From assembly GCF_037976325.1 (NCBI RefSeq), contig NZ_CP150265.1, forward strand, positions 262,001 to 326,000: a stretch of 64,000 nt of DNA, read 5' to 3'. Below, piece by piece: positions 1 through 9,175 of the stretch (position 1 is its first letter; the number at the start of each line of letters is the position of its first letter). Below the pieces are notes generated by a model. That model ran no database searches, was not told the origin of the DNA, and saw nothing but the letters and a program-made list of their open reading frames with translations. The translations under genes and the position numbers were made by a program. This DNA is from Paenibacillus sp. FSL K6-3182. GTDB taxonomy: Bacteria; Bacillota; Bacilli; Paenibacillales; Paenibacillaceae.

Positions 1-131
1 ATCGTCAAAATGTCAGGCATGAAATCCATTACCGTTCATTTCTATATAAAGCGATGTGATCTTGCCGGTAGACTTTTGAATATTATGTTAGAATTAATGG
101 AAAAATAGAATACAAATCATCCAAGGAGGTA

Positions 132-491
132 GTGACTATTATTGCTTCCCTATTAGTCGGAATTGTAGCGCTTGAGCACATCTATATTCTCATACTAGAA
201 ATGTTTCTATGGACGACCCCGCGCGGGATGAAAACGTTCGGCACGACGAAGGAAGAGGCAGCAGTCACAAAATCACTGGCCGCTAACCAAGGACTATACA
301 ATGGCTTTCTGGCGGCCGGGATTATCTGGGGTTTGGTGCATCCCAATGCTCAAACAGGCGAGTCTATTGTAATCTTCTTCTTGATTTGCGTTCTAATTGC
401 GGCATTGTACGGAGGAGCGACAGCGAAACGGTCTATTTGGTTGGTCCAAGGCCTACCTGCTTTGATTGCATTGATTAGCGTACTTCTATAA
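132..491 (+). CDS. DUF1304 family small membrane protein
   Basis: A 119-residue, strongly hydrophobic protein with about four membrane segments (residues 3-24, 50-68, 78-95, 100-118). The N-terminal pattern VALEHIYILILEMFLW and the later NQGLYNGFLAAG are typical of the DUF1304 family; length also fits. Molecular function of the family is not known. The GTG start at 132 gives the family-typical N-terminus, but the Shine-Dalgarno AAGGAGGT (123-130) ends only 1 base before it, which is unusually close; an ATT start at 138 or 141 would be better spaced. It appears monocistronic. Confidence 0.85.
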   Translation: MTIIASLLVGIVALEHIYILILEMFLWTTPRGMKTFGTTKEEAAVTKSLAANQGLYNGFLAAGIIWGLVHPNAQTGESIVIFFLICVLIAALYGGATAKRSIWLVQGLPALIALISVLL

Positions 492-1054
492 TGCCAGATG
501 AATGAGTCGGTTCGTGACAAGCTGGCATATGGGGCCGATCCGTGGACATCAGACAGAGCATGTCGCTTGTTCTAGCAGCGAGGGAAGGTCTAGCGTAGCC
601 ACCTTTATTATCGTCTGGCAATAGCTTTCATTCGGCAGAAGCGGCAGTCTTCTCGAGGGATGGGGGGGCTGTGTAGTACCAGCAGCCTTTCCGGTCAGTT
701 TTGCGGTAGTGAAGCTCTTGTTTTTGTGGACTTTGTCGCTATTTTCTGATTTTGAGAACGGAATGCTGTTCTAGCCCGCTGATCTGCATTTTACCAATGT
801 GAATGGCATGCTCAACCAAGTGCTCGCTTGGAGCGGCGCATTAAAATCGTTGCGGTAATCGTAACCGACTACAGCGGGCCAAAAGCTCATTAGGTGAAAT
901 TTACCTAGTGGGCTTTTTAGGGTTCGAATTTTTAATAATAAAAAATAGTGTTTTATGCAATTTTTTGCTGCGGCAATATATGTTTTTACAACTTCATCTG
1001 CTAACATAAGAGAAGCATAACGAGAGAGTACATAAAGCACGGGGGCTAACATCT
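492..1054 (+). other. 563-base gap with a possible gene remnant
   Basis: No intact gene seen. On the plus strand, the frame ending at the TAA at 856-858 reads ADLHFTNVNGMLNQVLAW and then SGALKSLR, which looks like a coding C-terminus, but a TAG at 772-774 interrupts it upstream. It may be the tail of a decayed gene; the family cannot be named safely. A terminator hairpin follows it (881-917), which fits a former transcription unit ending here. Confidence 0.35.
881..917 (+). terminator. Rho-independent terminator, possibly bidirectional
   Basis: AAAAGCTCATTAGGT (881-895), 7-base loop, ACCTAGTGGGCTTTT (903-917): a 15-bp stem with two G-U pairs, flanked by A and T runs. It ends the degenerate region and insulates the downstream kinase gene. 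Confidence 0.7.
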
Positions 1055-2851
1055 ATGAGCTACAATTTATATTTATCAGCATTGCTGATGGCGGCTACCT
1101 GCTGCTCGCTAATGCTGTGTTATCTCTCTTGGAAAAGAAGAGAGCTGCCTATTTCAATTAGTTATGGGCTAGGCATGTTGACGGGTTCATTGTACACTTT
1201 CGGATATGCTTTTGAAATTGTTAGCACCGATTTAGAGCATATACGCTTCTGGCTTCGAATTGAATATCTAGGCATCCCATTTGGCACTATTCTATGGATT
1301 ATAATGGTGCTGCAATATACGGGAAGGCAAGCGCTCGTTCGAAAATGGGTAGTAGCGCTGCTAATGATTGTTCCTTCCATTACATTTGTAGCTCATTATA
1401 CGAACGATTGGCATCATTTATTTTATAAAAGCATGACTTTGAATTACTCAGAGGGCTTTCCGCTGGTAACGACGGAGAAAGGGCCTTTATACAAGCTGCA
1501 TGTCTACTATTCCTATTCCTTCTTTGTAGTAGGCATGGCATTAATGGTTGAAATGTTTCTAAAAGCGACATCTCGCATGAAGAAACAAATCGCTTTTATG
1601 ATCATTGGATCATGGGGGCCTTTTGGATTTACGCTTATTTATTTAAGCAATGTCATTTATATGCCCATTGATATCTCCCCATTTGGATTTATTTTCTCAG
1701 GAATCTTCTACATGTGGGGGATTTATCAATTTAACATGCTTAGACTAGCGCCCTTAGCGCTGCAAAAGGTGTTTGCATCCATGCAGGATGCGGTAATTAT
1801 ATTTGATTTGGAAAATACGCTAACTAGCTTCAACCAATCCAGCAAGCAGGTTATTAAAGGGATAAATAATAAGTGGATCGGTTTGCCGGCTGCGCAAGTC
1901 TTTTCGCAATATCCATTGCTGTTGGAGAAAATCGTGCAAGGGCCTTCTTTGAGCAGCAAGGTTCAAATTTCGGGTCAAGCGGATGAACCCTATTATAATG
2001 TGCATATGTCCTTGATTAGTGATAAGAACCAGAAGCCTGCCGGCAAAATGTTTTTGTTAAGCGATGTTACGGAAATGGTGCGTTCAGAGGAGCGGCTGCT
2101 TGATAATGCCCGACAGCTAAGCGAACTAAACATGTTCAAGGATCGAATGTTTAGCGTAGTTGCTCATGATATTCGTGATCCGCTGGCTGTGCTCATCAAT
2201 TTGATGGAGCTCATGGAGGACGAGCTGCAAGGCTACGGCGGAGAGCATGAGGAAATCATCCATGAAATGGGACAGCAAATTGAAAATACTTTTGCACTGG
2301 TAGAGAGCTTGCTTGAATGGTTCCGAAGCCAACGCGAAGGCATGGTATTTAACCCAGTGGAGAGAGACATATATCATACCGTACAGGTCTGCATCCGGTT
2401 ATTGACGGTTCGCTGCGAGAGTAAAAAAATCCAATTGATATCGGAAATACCGAAGGATACGTTTGTTCTAGCTGACAAAGAAATGCTGGATTTGATCGTC
2501 CGAAATTTATTGTCCAATGCCGTTAAATTTACCAACATCGGCGGCACGATCCGGTTAAAAGCAGAACATCATGCCGATAAACTAATTATTTCTGTAAGTG
2601 ATTCTGGAGATGGTATACCGCCGCAACAAGCCAGCTCACTGCTACTAGAAGGTTATCCGGTGTCATCAACAGGAACAGCAGGAGAACGGGGCGTCGGTTT
2701 GGGACTTACGTTATGCAGGGAATTTGTTCGTTTAAATGGTGGAGACATTTGGTTCGATAGTTCTGAGCAAGGAAGTACCTTCTACTTCTCCGTTCCTACG
2801 CCATCTGCACATGCATTCAGACGAAGCAGCTTGGAGGCGAGCGCAGGTTGA
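1055..2851 (+). CDS. Sensor histidine kinase with N-terminal 7TM domain
   Basis: A 598-residue membrane sensor kinase. Residues 1-230 hold about seven hydrophobic helices, matching the histidine-kinase N-terminal 7TM sensor family. A PAS-like segment covers about 240-340. The HisKA H-box SVVAHDIRDPLAVL places the phospho-accepting histidine at H371. The ATP-binding domain has an N-box NLLSNAVKFT (about 484-493), DSGDGIPP and GVGLGLTLC. It autophosphorylates and should pass phosphate to the response regulator whose start overlaps its stop by 4 bases (TTGA). The sensed signal is unknown; buried 7TM sensors often detect small lipophilic or membrane-linked cues. Confidence 0.92.
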   Translation: MSYNLYLSALLMAATCCSLMLCYLSWKRRELPISISYGLGMLTGSLYTFGYAFEIVSTDLEHIRFWLRIEYLGIPFGTILWIIMVLQYTGRQALVRKWVVALLMIVPSITFVAHYTNDWHHLFYKSMTLNYSEGFPLVTTEKGPLYKLHVYYSYSFFVVGMALMVEMFLKATSRMKKQIAFMIIGSWGPFGFTLIYLSNVIYMPIDISPFGFIFSGIFYMWGIYQFNMLRLAPLALQKVFASMQDAVIIFDLENTLTSFNQSSKQVIKGINNKWIGLPAAQVFSQYPLLLEKIVQGPSLSSKVQISGQADEPYYNVHMSLISDKNQKPAGKMFLLSDVTEMVRSEERLLDNARQLSELNMFKDRMFSVVAHDIRDPLAVLINLMELMEDELQGYGGEHEEIIHEMGQQIENTFALVESLLEWFRSQREGMVFNPVERDIYHTVQVCIRLLTVRCESKKIQLISEIPKDTFVLADKEMLDLIVRNLLSNAVKFTNIGGTIRLKAEHHADKLIISVSDSGDGIPPQQASSLLLEGYPVSSTGTAGERGVGLGLTLCREFVRLNGGDIWFDSSEQGSTFYFSVPTPSAHAFRRSSLEASAG

Positions 2852-3987
2852 AGGTTATCCTTATTGATGACGAGAAGGCGATGCATTTAATTATGAAACG
2901 GATGCTTGCAAAGACATCTGTGGAAGTGGAAATTACAGGCAGCTTCACGGAGACAGAAACAGCATTTTCTTACCTGATGAATCATGATGTAGACTTGGTG
3001 TTTCTGGATATAAGCATGCCGAGGGAAACTGGGCTAGAGCTTGCCGAACGGTTAAGAGAGGTTGGAAGAGAAATAAAGATCGTGTTCCTGACCTCCCACA
3101 AAGAATATGCTTTGCCTGCCTTTGATGTTTATGCCTTCGACTATATCGTAAAGCCGGTTGTGCTGGAACGACTTCAAAAAACGCTGCAAAGAGCGTTTGC
3201 TGAGTTGCGTAAAGAGCACTTGCGGCAAGGGGAGTGGGCGGCGCCTTTAAATGAGACGAGGTTTAACTGCTTAGGTGTTATAGATATTCAAAGCACGCAG
3301 GGTATAAGGGCGAAATGGAAATCAAGCAAAAGCGCAGAACTGTTTGGCTATTTGCTTATGCATAAAGGAAGGCTGATATCCAGAGCAAGACTGATCGAAG
3401 AGCTGTTTGGCGACATGCCACAAAAGAATGCTGAGGTTTATTTGAATACGACCGTCTATCAGCTGCGAAAGGTATTAGATCCATTTGGCCTGAGAGAGAA
3501 TTTGCATTCTGACAGTAACCACTACGCTCTTAGTCTGAGTGAGGTGAGTGTAGACCTTTTAAGCTTTGAAGAAGGCTGTAGAAAAATGACAGTCGTGGAT
3601 GAGACGAATCTGGAAGAGGCGATTGAACTAGAGCAGTTGTACGCAGGTGACTTATTTGGGGATCATGCTTTTGCATGGGCTTGGAACGAGATTGAGCGTC
3701 TTTCGTTGCTTTATACCTCCTTTACCCAGCGATTATGCATGGCTTTGTTAAATAAAGGCGAGACGAATGCTGCCATTAGGCTGTTAATGAAGCTTGTGTC
3801 GCGCAATGAACTAGATGAACAATCCTTTATGCTGCTTATGAAAGCTTATGCTTTGCAAGAGAACAAGGAAGTGTTGACCCGGCAATATAGGCAATACGAA
3901 GATACGCTGCATAGAGAGATCGGTATAAAGCCCTCCCGCGAGGCTGCTGATTTATATTTCAGTCTGCTGTCCGAGCTGGATAAATAA
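2848..3987 (+). CDS. Response regulator with winged-helix and BTAD (SARP-like) output
   Basis: A 379-residue cytoplasmic regulator. The receiver domain (1-120) has acidic residues in LIDDE near the start, acceptor D54 in LVFLDISMP, and the conserved lysine-proline in YIVKPVVL. Residues about 140-220 form an OmpR-type winged helix (GRLISRARLIEELFG...AEVYLNTTVYQLRKVL). Residues 230-375 match the bacterial transcriptional activator (BTAD) helical repeat domain, with LYAGDLFGDHAFAWA and the terminal EIGIKPSREAADLY. The TTG start at 2848 has GGAGG ten bases upstream and overlaps the kinase stop, indicating translational coupling. Targets are unknown; the SLH lipoprotein downstream is a candidate, though a terminator lies between. 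Confidence 0.9.
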   Translation: MKVILIDDEKAMHLIMKRMLAKTSVEVEITGSFTETETAFSYLMNHDVDLVFLDISMPRETGLELAERLREVGREIKIVFLTSHKEYALPAFDVYAFDYIVKPVVLERLQKTLQRAFAELRKEHLRQGEWAAPLNETRFNCLGVIDIQSTQGIRAKWKSSKSAELFGYLLMHKGRLISRARLIEELFGDMPQKNAEVYLNTTVYQLRKVLDPFGLRENLHSDSNHYALSLSEVSVDLLSFEEGCRKMTVVDETNLEEAIELEQLYAGDLFGDHAFAWAWNEIERLSLLYTSFTQRLCMALLNKGETNAAIRLLMKLVSRNELDEQSFMLLMKAYALQENKEVLTRQYRQYEDTLHREIGIKPSREAADLYFSLLSELDK

Positions 3988-4006
3988 GAATGAGTAGATA
4001 TGAAAG

Positions 4007-4033
4007 GCTCCTAAAATATTAGGGGCTTTTTTT
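4007..4033 (+). terminator. Rho-independent terminator after the kinase/regulator pair
   Basis: GCTCCTAA (4007-4014), loop AATA, TTAGGGGC (4019-4026), then seven T. Stem of 8 bp with one G-U pair. Confidence 0.85.
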
Positions 4034-4115
4034 GCTTTTGTCGAAGTTTGTCATTTTGCCGTCATTGGGCTTGGATATAATGGATCTAACTATAGAGATA
4101 AGGAGATAAGTTAAC

Positions 4116-6881
4116 ATGAAACGATTTTCAATACGCAATTTATTTTTAGTTTCGGTTTTAATTCTGAGTCTGTTAAGTGGATGTGTGATCAAAACAAGCC
4201 AAGTCACCATTATCTTTGGCTCGGAAAGACTAAGTGAGGCAGAGCATGCATACATCAGATATTCGAATGGCGATGTCGTTCAGGCACCCAACCTATTGCC
4301 GAACCAAAACAGCGTTACTGTTGATACGAATAGCACGCAATCCATTGTAGGTGGATACGTAAGCGACGGTGTAGTGAGCTGGGTTCCAAACATGAGTTAT
4401 GGATTAGGTCAAGTTACTGTCAGTAATATTTCGGCAAGTAAACCCACTCTTCCCGTAAGCTATGTCGAGTTAAAAGAAATGGTTCTGAGTCAACCCGGGT
4501 ATATAAACGTAACCTTTGCTGTTTATGATACCAATGGCGAGTTTGTGGATGATCGAACTGAAATTTTTGCACATTCCGCAGATACCGCTTTAACCTTCTA
4601 TAACATAGACCCAAACGACCAGGGTAATGGTAGTATGTATACGAGGACGAATACGGTAGACGAGGGTTACTCGTGGTACACCGTTAACGGATTTATCACT
4701 TTCCAAATTAAATCGGGCATTAGTGAAATTTATAATGTACCTCTTTCTTTATATTCAGGTTCTCAATTCATAACGAATGAACCTTTTAACAAAAAATTTA
4801 CACCTGTGGCAGCAACCAATGTAGGAAGCGCAGGGGATGCTTCTTCCTTACTTATTGGCGATACTTTGGCTATGCGCGCGGATATATTGCCAGTAGACGC
4901 CTCTTACAAAATGGTAAAATGGTCAGTTGAGAACGGAACAGGCTCAGCAACAATCAGCACTAGCGGTGTGTTGACTGGTATTTCGGCAGGTACGGTTACC
5001 GTTAAAGCTACGGCTAATGACGGCAGCAACGTTTATGGAACAAAAACGATTAAAATCCATGAACCTGTCATACCTGTTCAAAACATATCCGTAACAGCGG
5101 AAGATGAGGTTTTTACAATCGAATCAGGTAAGACTCTTCAAATGTATGCTGTTGTAGCTCCTAGCGATGCAACATACCGACAGGTTGCTTGGTCTGTTAT
5201 TGATGGGACGGGTACAGCTGTAATTGACGAAGAAACGGGAGAGCTTACTGCAGGCAATCCAGGTACAGTAACGGTCCAAGCAACAGCTTCCGATGAAAGT
5301 GAAGTTGTTGGCAGTACTATTGTTACGATAACAGCCGCCCAAGTCCCTGTATCCTCAATTACGTTAACAGGGGATTCCAGCTTGCTAGTTGGCCAGACGT
5401 TAACCGTTGACGCGACCGTTGCTCCTGCAAATGCAACGGACAAATCGATCGAGTGGTCTGTTGAAAACGAAACAGGCACTGCGACAATCAGTACAAACGG
5501 TGTATTGACCGGTACTTCAGCAGGTACGGTAACCGTTATAGCAGCGGCTATTGACGGCAGTACCGTTTATGGAACCAAAACGATCGAAATTAAGGAGCCC
5601 ACCATACCTGTTCAAACGATTTCCGTATCGGCGGATGGTGAAGTTGCTACAATCGAATCAGGTAAGAAGCTGCAAATGAATGCTGTGGCAGCTCCTAGCA
5701 ACGCAACAAACAAAGCGGTCGCTTGGTCCGTAATAGATGGAACAGGTACGGCTGTTATTGATAAAACAACTGGCGAGCTTACTGTCGGCAATCCAGGCAC
5801 AGTAACGGTCCAAGCAACAGCTACCGATGAGAGCGGAGTTGTAGGCAGCACGATTCTTACGATTACGGCTGTCCAAGTCCCTGTAGCTTCGATTGCGTTA
5901 ACAGGTGATTCCAGCGTGCTGGTTGGCCAGACGTTAACCGTTGACGCGACCGTTGCTCCTGCTAATGCAACGGACAAATCAATCGAGTGGTCTGTTGAAA
6001 ACGGAACAGGTACAGCAACAATCAGCAAAAGCGGAGTATTGACGGGTGTTTCAGCAGGTACAGTTACCGTTAAAGCAACGGCTGCTGACGGCAGTGCCGT
6101 TTATGGAACAAAGGCAGTTGAGGTTAAAGTAAGCTCTGGCGGCGGTGGAGATCATAGCAATCCGACACCTACTCCAGCGCCAACAACAAAGCCTGAAAAA
6201 ACACCTGAACCAAAACCGACAGCACCGCCTGAAGTGAAATTTGATCAAAATGTGATTCAAGTGGAAAAAGTGATCTCCAGCTTAAACAAGAAAGTAGAGG
6301 AAGCGAAAGCTAATCCTACTGATGTTGAGTTCAAAGATACAAAATCTCACTGGGCTGGGGCAACCGTTCATATTTTCGTAAAATTGGGGATTGTAAACGG
6401 ATATGAGGATGGTTCCTTCCATCCTAACGCAAGTATAACCCGCGCCGAATTTGCTACTATTATTGCAAAGGTATTTGACCTTTCTGCAACGGGTGATAAA
6501 AATAAGCTAAGTGACGTTTCCGATCACTGGGCTTCAGCATCAATTGCTGCTTTAATTGAAAGCGGCATTATCTCAGGGTACGAAGATGGCACATTTAAAC
6601 CAAACAAAGAAATCAGCCGTGCAGAAATCATTTCCATTATTTCTAAAATCATTGACCTTAAAGCTGTAAACACAGCTTCAGCGCCTGCTTTCACAGATAT
6701 TGATGAGGCGTGGAACAAAGAGCAAATCAAGCAAGCAGCAGTGGCAGGAATTATTAACGGAGCGGGTAATAGACAATTTGCGCCAAACAAACCATCATCT
6801 CGCGCTGAGGCATTAACGATTATTTTACACACGCTTCAAACCAATGCGGACCTAAAAGCAATATTGGAAGCATTAAAATAA
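4116..6881 (+). CDS. SLH-domain lipoprotein with five Ig-like (Big_2) repeats
   Basis: A 921-residue cell-surface protein. The signal peptide ends in a lipobox LSGC (cysteine near residue 23), so it should be lipid-anchored. Residues 24-230 are an unassigned exported region. Residues about 231-674 hold five Ig-like Big_2 modules in the order A-B-A-B-A. A Gly/Pro/Thr-rich linker (674-708) follows, then three SLH motifs at about 738-785, 800-845 and 860-908 (for example GYEDGSFHPNASITRAEFA) that bind pyruvylated secondary wall polymer. Having both a lipid anchor and SLH wall anchors is unusual. AAGGAGAT (4100-4107) supports the ATG at 4116. Likely role: wall scaffold or surface stalk; the ligand is unknown. 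Confidence 0.9.
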   Translation: MKRFSIRNLFLVSVLILSLLSGCVIKTSQVTIIFGSERLSEAEHAYIRYSNGDVVQAPNLLPNQNSVTVDTNSTQSIVGGYVSDGVVSWVPNMSYGLGQVTVSNISASKPTLPVSYVELKEMVLSQPGYINVTFAVYDTNGEFVDDRTEIFAHSADTALTFYNIDPNDQGNGSMYTRTNTVDEGYSWYTVNGFITFQIKSGISEIYNVPLSLYSGSQFITNEPFNKKFTPVAATNVGSAGDASSLLIGDTLAMRADILPVDASYKMVKWSVENGTGSATISTSGVLTGISAGTVTVKATANDGSNVYGTKTIKIHEPVIPVQNISVTAEDEVFTIESGKTLQMYAVVAPSDATYRQVAWSVIDGTGTAVIDEETGELTAGNPGTVTVQATASDESEVVGSTIVTITAAQVPVSSITLTGDSSLLVGQTLTVDATVAPANATDKSIEWSVENETGTATISTNGVLTGTSAGTVTVIAAAIDGSTVYGTKTIEIKEPTIPVQTISVSADGEVATIESGKKLQMNAVAAPSNATNKAVAWSVIDGTGTAVIDKTTGELTVGNPGTVTVQATATDESGVVGSTILTITAVQVPVASIALTGDSSVLVGQTLTVDATVAPANATDKSIEWSVENGTGTATISKSGVLTGVSAGTVTVKATAADGSAVYGTKAVEVKVSSGGGGDHSNPTPTPAPTTKPEKTPEPKPTAPPEVKFDQNVIQVEKVISSLNKKVEEAKANPTDVEFKDTKSHWAGATVHIFVKLGIVNGYEDGSFHPNASITRAEFATIIAKVFDLSATGDKNKLSDVSDHWASASIAALIESGIISGYEDGTFKPNKEISRAEIISIISKIIDLKAVNTASAPAFTDIDEAWNKEQIKQAAVAGIINGAGNRQFAPNKPSSRAEALTIILHTLQTNADLKAILEALK
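4807..6137 (+). repeat. Tandem Ig-module supra-repeat, period about 534 bases
   Basis: Within the SLH lipoprotein, two kinds of Big_2 module alternate. Type A carries SSxLVGQTL and WSVENGTGTATIS; type B carries IESGK and WSVIDGTGTAVID. Equivalent points of B1 and B2 (5070 and 5604) and of A2 and A3 (5343 and 5877) are each 534 bases apart; A1 to A2 is 537. A two-domain unit has been duplicated in frame. High DNA identity between copies suggests recent duplication or ongoing recombination. Confidence 0.85.
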
Positions 6882-6907
6882 TTAACGCATAGTGCTTTCA
6901 TACAAAA

Positions 6908-6960
6908 AGCCTGCCATATGGCAGGCTAAGGCTGTCGAGAAAGTCTCGACAGCTCTTTTT
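6908..6960 (+). terminator. Double hairpin terminator
   Basis: First hairpin AGCCTGCC/GGCAGGCT (6908-6927, loop ATAT), then GCTGTCGAGA/TCTCGACAGC (6931-6953, loop AAG) followed by TCTTTTT. It ends the SLH lipoprotein gene. Confidence 0.88.
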
Positions 6961-7252
6961 ATGTTGAGTTAGTTTAACACGACACCGTTTTCGTTAAGTT
7001 AGTGACTGAAAGAAGGGTACAGAATTGTTTTATCTTCACGGAAAATTATCCTCTTTTTCATTGGCTTTCCATAGCTGCAGATCCAATCATATTTACATCA
7101 ATTAAATCACTTTGCGCAATTCTTTTGGCTAGTGAACGCATCAAGGACCCCTAAAATTTATAGGAACCTCATCAACTAGAAAAATTAACATTTGATGGGT
7201 TTTCTGTCGATAGAATAGGAGGGTATTATATAATAATTTGGAGGAATGTATC
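6961..7252. other. Intergenic region before the TM2 gene
   Basis: About 290 AT-rich bases. I see no coding frame or clear structure beyond the ribosome binding site GGAGG at 7240-7244 that serves the next gene. Confidence 0.5.
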
Positions 7253-7465
7253 ATGGATAAAAGTCCTAAATCATTTGTAGCTGCATTACTATTTTGTTTT
7301 TTCTTGGGAGGGTTTTCCATCCATCGGTTTTATGTCGGGAAAATAGGCACGGCTATTTTGCAAATTATTACTTTAGGTGGATTGGGAATTTGGTTGCTGA
7401 TTGACCTAATTATGATTATTGTAGGAAAGTTTACGGATAGTGAAGGCAGAAGAATCTCGGCATAA
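7253..7465 (+). CDS. TM2 domain membrane protein
   Basis: A 70-residue protein with two membrane helices joined by a short turn (FVAALLFCFFLGGFSIHRFYVGK...GIWLLIDLIMIIVGKF). The GGFSIHRFYVGK segment and LIDLIMI are TM2-domain hallmarks. The ATG at 7253 lies 8 bases after GGAGG; an upstream in-frame TTG at 7238 precedes that site and is unlikely to be used. The function of bacterial TM2 proteins is not established. Confidence 0.88.
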   Translation: MDKSPKSFVAALLFCFFLGGFSIHRFYVGKIGTAILQIITLGGLGIWLLIDLIMIIVGKFTDSEGRRISA

Positions 7466-7489
7466 TTTAATTACATAACAAAACTAGAG

Positions 7490-7522
7490 GGCTCCACCTG
7501 TTAAGGTAGAGCCTTTTTTTTT
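7490..7522 (+). terminator. Rho-independent terminator
   Basis: GGCTCCACCT (7490-7499), loop GTTA, AGGTAGAGCC (7504-7513), nine T. One C-A mismatch in the stem. Ends the TM2 gene. Confidence 0.85.
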
Positions 7523-7845
7523 CACTCAGTCGTTTGGGTGAAATTGAATTTAAGAGGTATCCATTCCCCTCGCCACCGCGATCATTAACACCATCCGCAT
7601 GAGGATGGTGTTTTTGTTAATTTTGATATGAGCTTCGCAATACATAACTGCAAATTCTTTCTCCCTATACACTTTACTCAAATGCGATGCGGCCATAATA
7701 TATGTATTGTAGTTTCAATTGCAAGCTAAGCGGGGATGCTAACGCTATTGAGATTATCGTAAAATAGTGGTTAGTGATACCATAGAAGTAGATTGGGAAT
7801 AAAGAGGACACAATTATAATAGGGGTAAAGACAGGAGATGATCGA
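7523..7845. other. Intergenic region with an orphan hairpin and a promoter
   Basis: No gene seen. It holds a second terminator-like hairpin, AACACCATCC/GGATGGTGTT (about 7587-7612), followed by further T. No ORF directly precedes this hairpin, so it may be the relic of a lost gene or a leader attenuator. The rest is AT-rich, with the promoter listed separately near its end. Confidence 0.5.
7793..7820 (+). promoter_or_regulatory. Likely sigma-A promoter for the amidohydrolase
   Basis: TTGGGA (7793-7798), 16-base spacer, TATAAT (7815-7820). The predicted start point would give a very short leader before the AGGAG at 7833-7837. Confidence 0.5.
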
Positions 7846-9066
7846 TTGAACGCTTCTTATTGGTTAACGAATGTAAGATTAGAACAGGGTTATGATATGG
7901 AAGATGGACAGGTCTCTGGTACGAAAACGAAAATTTGTCATTTACGAATTGAAAACGGTATTATTGCTGAAATTATAGGGACAGAACGGGATATTCAAAG
8001 TGAAACTGTTAAATATGATTGTAAAGAGTTATTGATGCTGCCTTCGTTCGAAGAGGCTCATATTCATTTGGATAAAACGTATTTCGATGGACCTTGGAAA
8101 GCGGTAAAGCCTGTATCGAGTATCTTCGAGAGGATTGAGGAAGAGAAACTATTATTGCCTAAGCTCCTTCCAATGGCAAGACAACAAGCCGAAAGCATCT
8201 TAACTCTTATACAGGGATATGGGGCTACTCATGTTCGCACCCATTGTAATATCGAGCCTACCAGTGGACTTCAACGGTTAGAGGCGACTAAGCAGGCGCT
8301 AGATACATTCTCAGGTAAAATTTCATCAGAAATTGTCGCTTTCCCCCAGCATGGGCTTCTGCTATCGGATTCTGTTCAACTCGTAAAGCAATCTTTGGCA
8401 GAGGGGGCAACTCATGTTGGCGGAGTAGATCCATTCTCAGTGGATGGAAATATAGAGAAGTCACTGCAGACCATCGTAGAACTAGCGGTTTTGAATAATG
8501 CTGGTATCGATATTCACTTACATGATAGAAACGAAGCGGGCAAGCAAGCTCTGATGCGTTTAGTCGATCTGACCGAAGAGGCTGGTTTGCAAGGAAAAGT
8601 AACGGTTAGTCATGCGTTCTGGTTTGCAGGTGCGCAGCCACAAGAGGCGGAGGAAGTTGCTAAACGGATGGGATCGCTTGGCATGTCCGTTGCTTCGACG
8701 GTTCCGATTGGCAAGATGACGATGCCGCTCCCGATGTTAACTAAAAATGGAGTAGCGGTAAAATTGGCAACGGATAGCCTTACAGATCACTGGTCTCCCT
8801 TCGGGAGTGGAGATCAATTAGATAAAGCAGGGCGATTCGCAGAATTGTATGGGTATAACGATGAATTATCACTATCTCAAGCCATCAGTTTCATTACTGG
8901 GGGGATAACGCCACTTGATTCAAAAGGTCAGCAGGTGTGGCCTAAGATCGGAGACGACGCGAGCTTTGTACTGTTGCACGCAAGCTGCACGGCTGAAGCG
9001 GTAGCGCGAAGAGCGGCGCGTCAAGCGGTATGGTACCAAGGGCGGCTTGTGAGTGGATCGTTGTAG
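7846..9066 (+). CDS. Amidohydrolase, cytosine-deaminase-like
   Basis: A 406-residue cytoplasmic metal-dependent hydrolase of the amidohydrolase superfamily, closest in motif pattern to cytosine deaminase and related aminohydrolases. Visible ligand motifs: EEAHIHLDKTYF (HxH), HVRTHCNIEP, GIDIHLHDRNE, VTVSHAFWF and the late aspartate in KLATDSLTDHWSPFGSGD. The TTG start at 7846 follows AGGAG with 8-base spacing. It may deaminate cytosine, a pyrimidine analogue or an isoguanine-like compound; the substrate cannot be fixed from sequence. A likely promoter lies upstream and two hairpins follow, so it seems monocistronic and separate from the next sugar cassette. Confidence 0.82.
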   Translation: MNASYWLTNVRLEQGYDMEDGQVSGTKTKICHLRIENGIIAEIIGTERDIQSETVKYDCKELLMLPSFEEAHIHLDKTYFDGPWKAVKPVSSIFERIEEEKLLLPKLLPMARQQAESILTLIQGYGATHVRTHCNIEPTSGLQRLEATKQALDTFSGKISSEIVAFPQHGLLLSDSVQLVKQSLAEGATHVGGVDPFSVDGNIEKSLQTIVELAVLNNAGIDIHLHDRNEAGKQALMRLVDLTEEAGLQGKVTVSHAFWFAGAQPQEAEEVAKRMGSLGMSVASTVPIGKMTMPLPMLTKNGVAVKLATDSLTDHWSPFGSGDQLDKAGRFAELYGYNDELSLSQAISFITGGITPLDSKGQQVWPKIGDDASFVLLHASCTAEAVARRAARQAVWYQGRLVSGSL

Positions 9067-9087
9067 GCATATTGTAGAGATATACAA

Positions 9088-9122
9088 CGGCGAATTGTGG
9101 TTTTGCATAACCACGGTTTACC
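9088..9122 (+). repeat. Dispersed hairpin element, copy 1
   Basis: GCGAATTGTGGTT (9090-9102), loop TTGCAT, AACCACGGTTTAC (9109-9121). The 5' arm matches copies at 15957-15990 and 39971-40006; this copy has three wobble pairs and one mismatch. It starts 21 bases after the amidohydrolase stop. Confidence 0.7.
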
Positions 9123-9132
9123 TCCACCAAGC

Positions 9133-9175
9133 AAACTCACAACCGCAACAGGTTGTGGGTTTTTGCTTTTTCTCA
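9133..9175 (+). terminator. Rho-independent terminator after the amidohydrolase
   Basis: Core stem CACAACC (9138-9144), loop GCAACA, GGTTGTG (9151-9157), extended by an outer AAAC/GTTT pairing around one mismatch, and followed by T-rich sequence. Confidence 0.8.

Noticed and set aside
771..1052. 93-residue minus-strand ORF
   Set aside because: It crosses a terminator hairpin (881-917), has no ribosome binding site and no recognisable domain; the plus-strand frame looks more like coding remnant.
5138..6028. Long minus-strand ORFs inside the SLH lipoprotein
   Set aside because: They mirror the Ig repeats on the other strand and repeat with the same period; shadows of the real gene.
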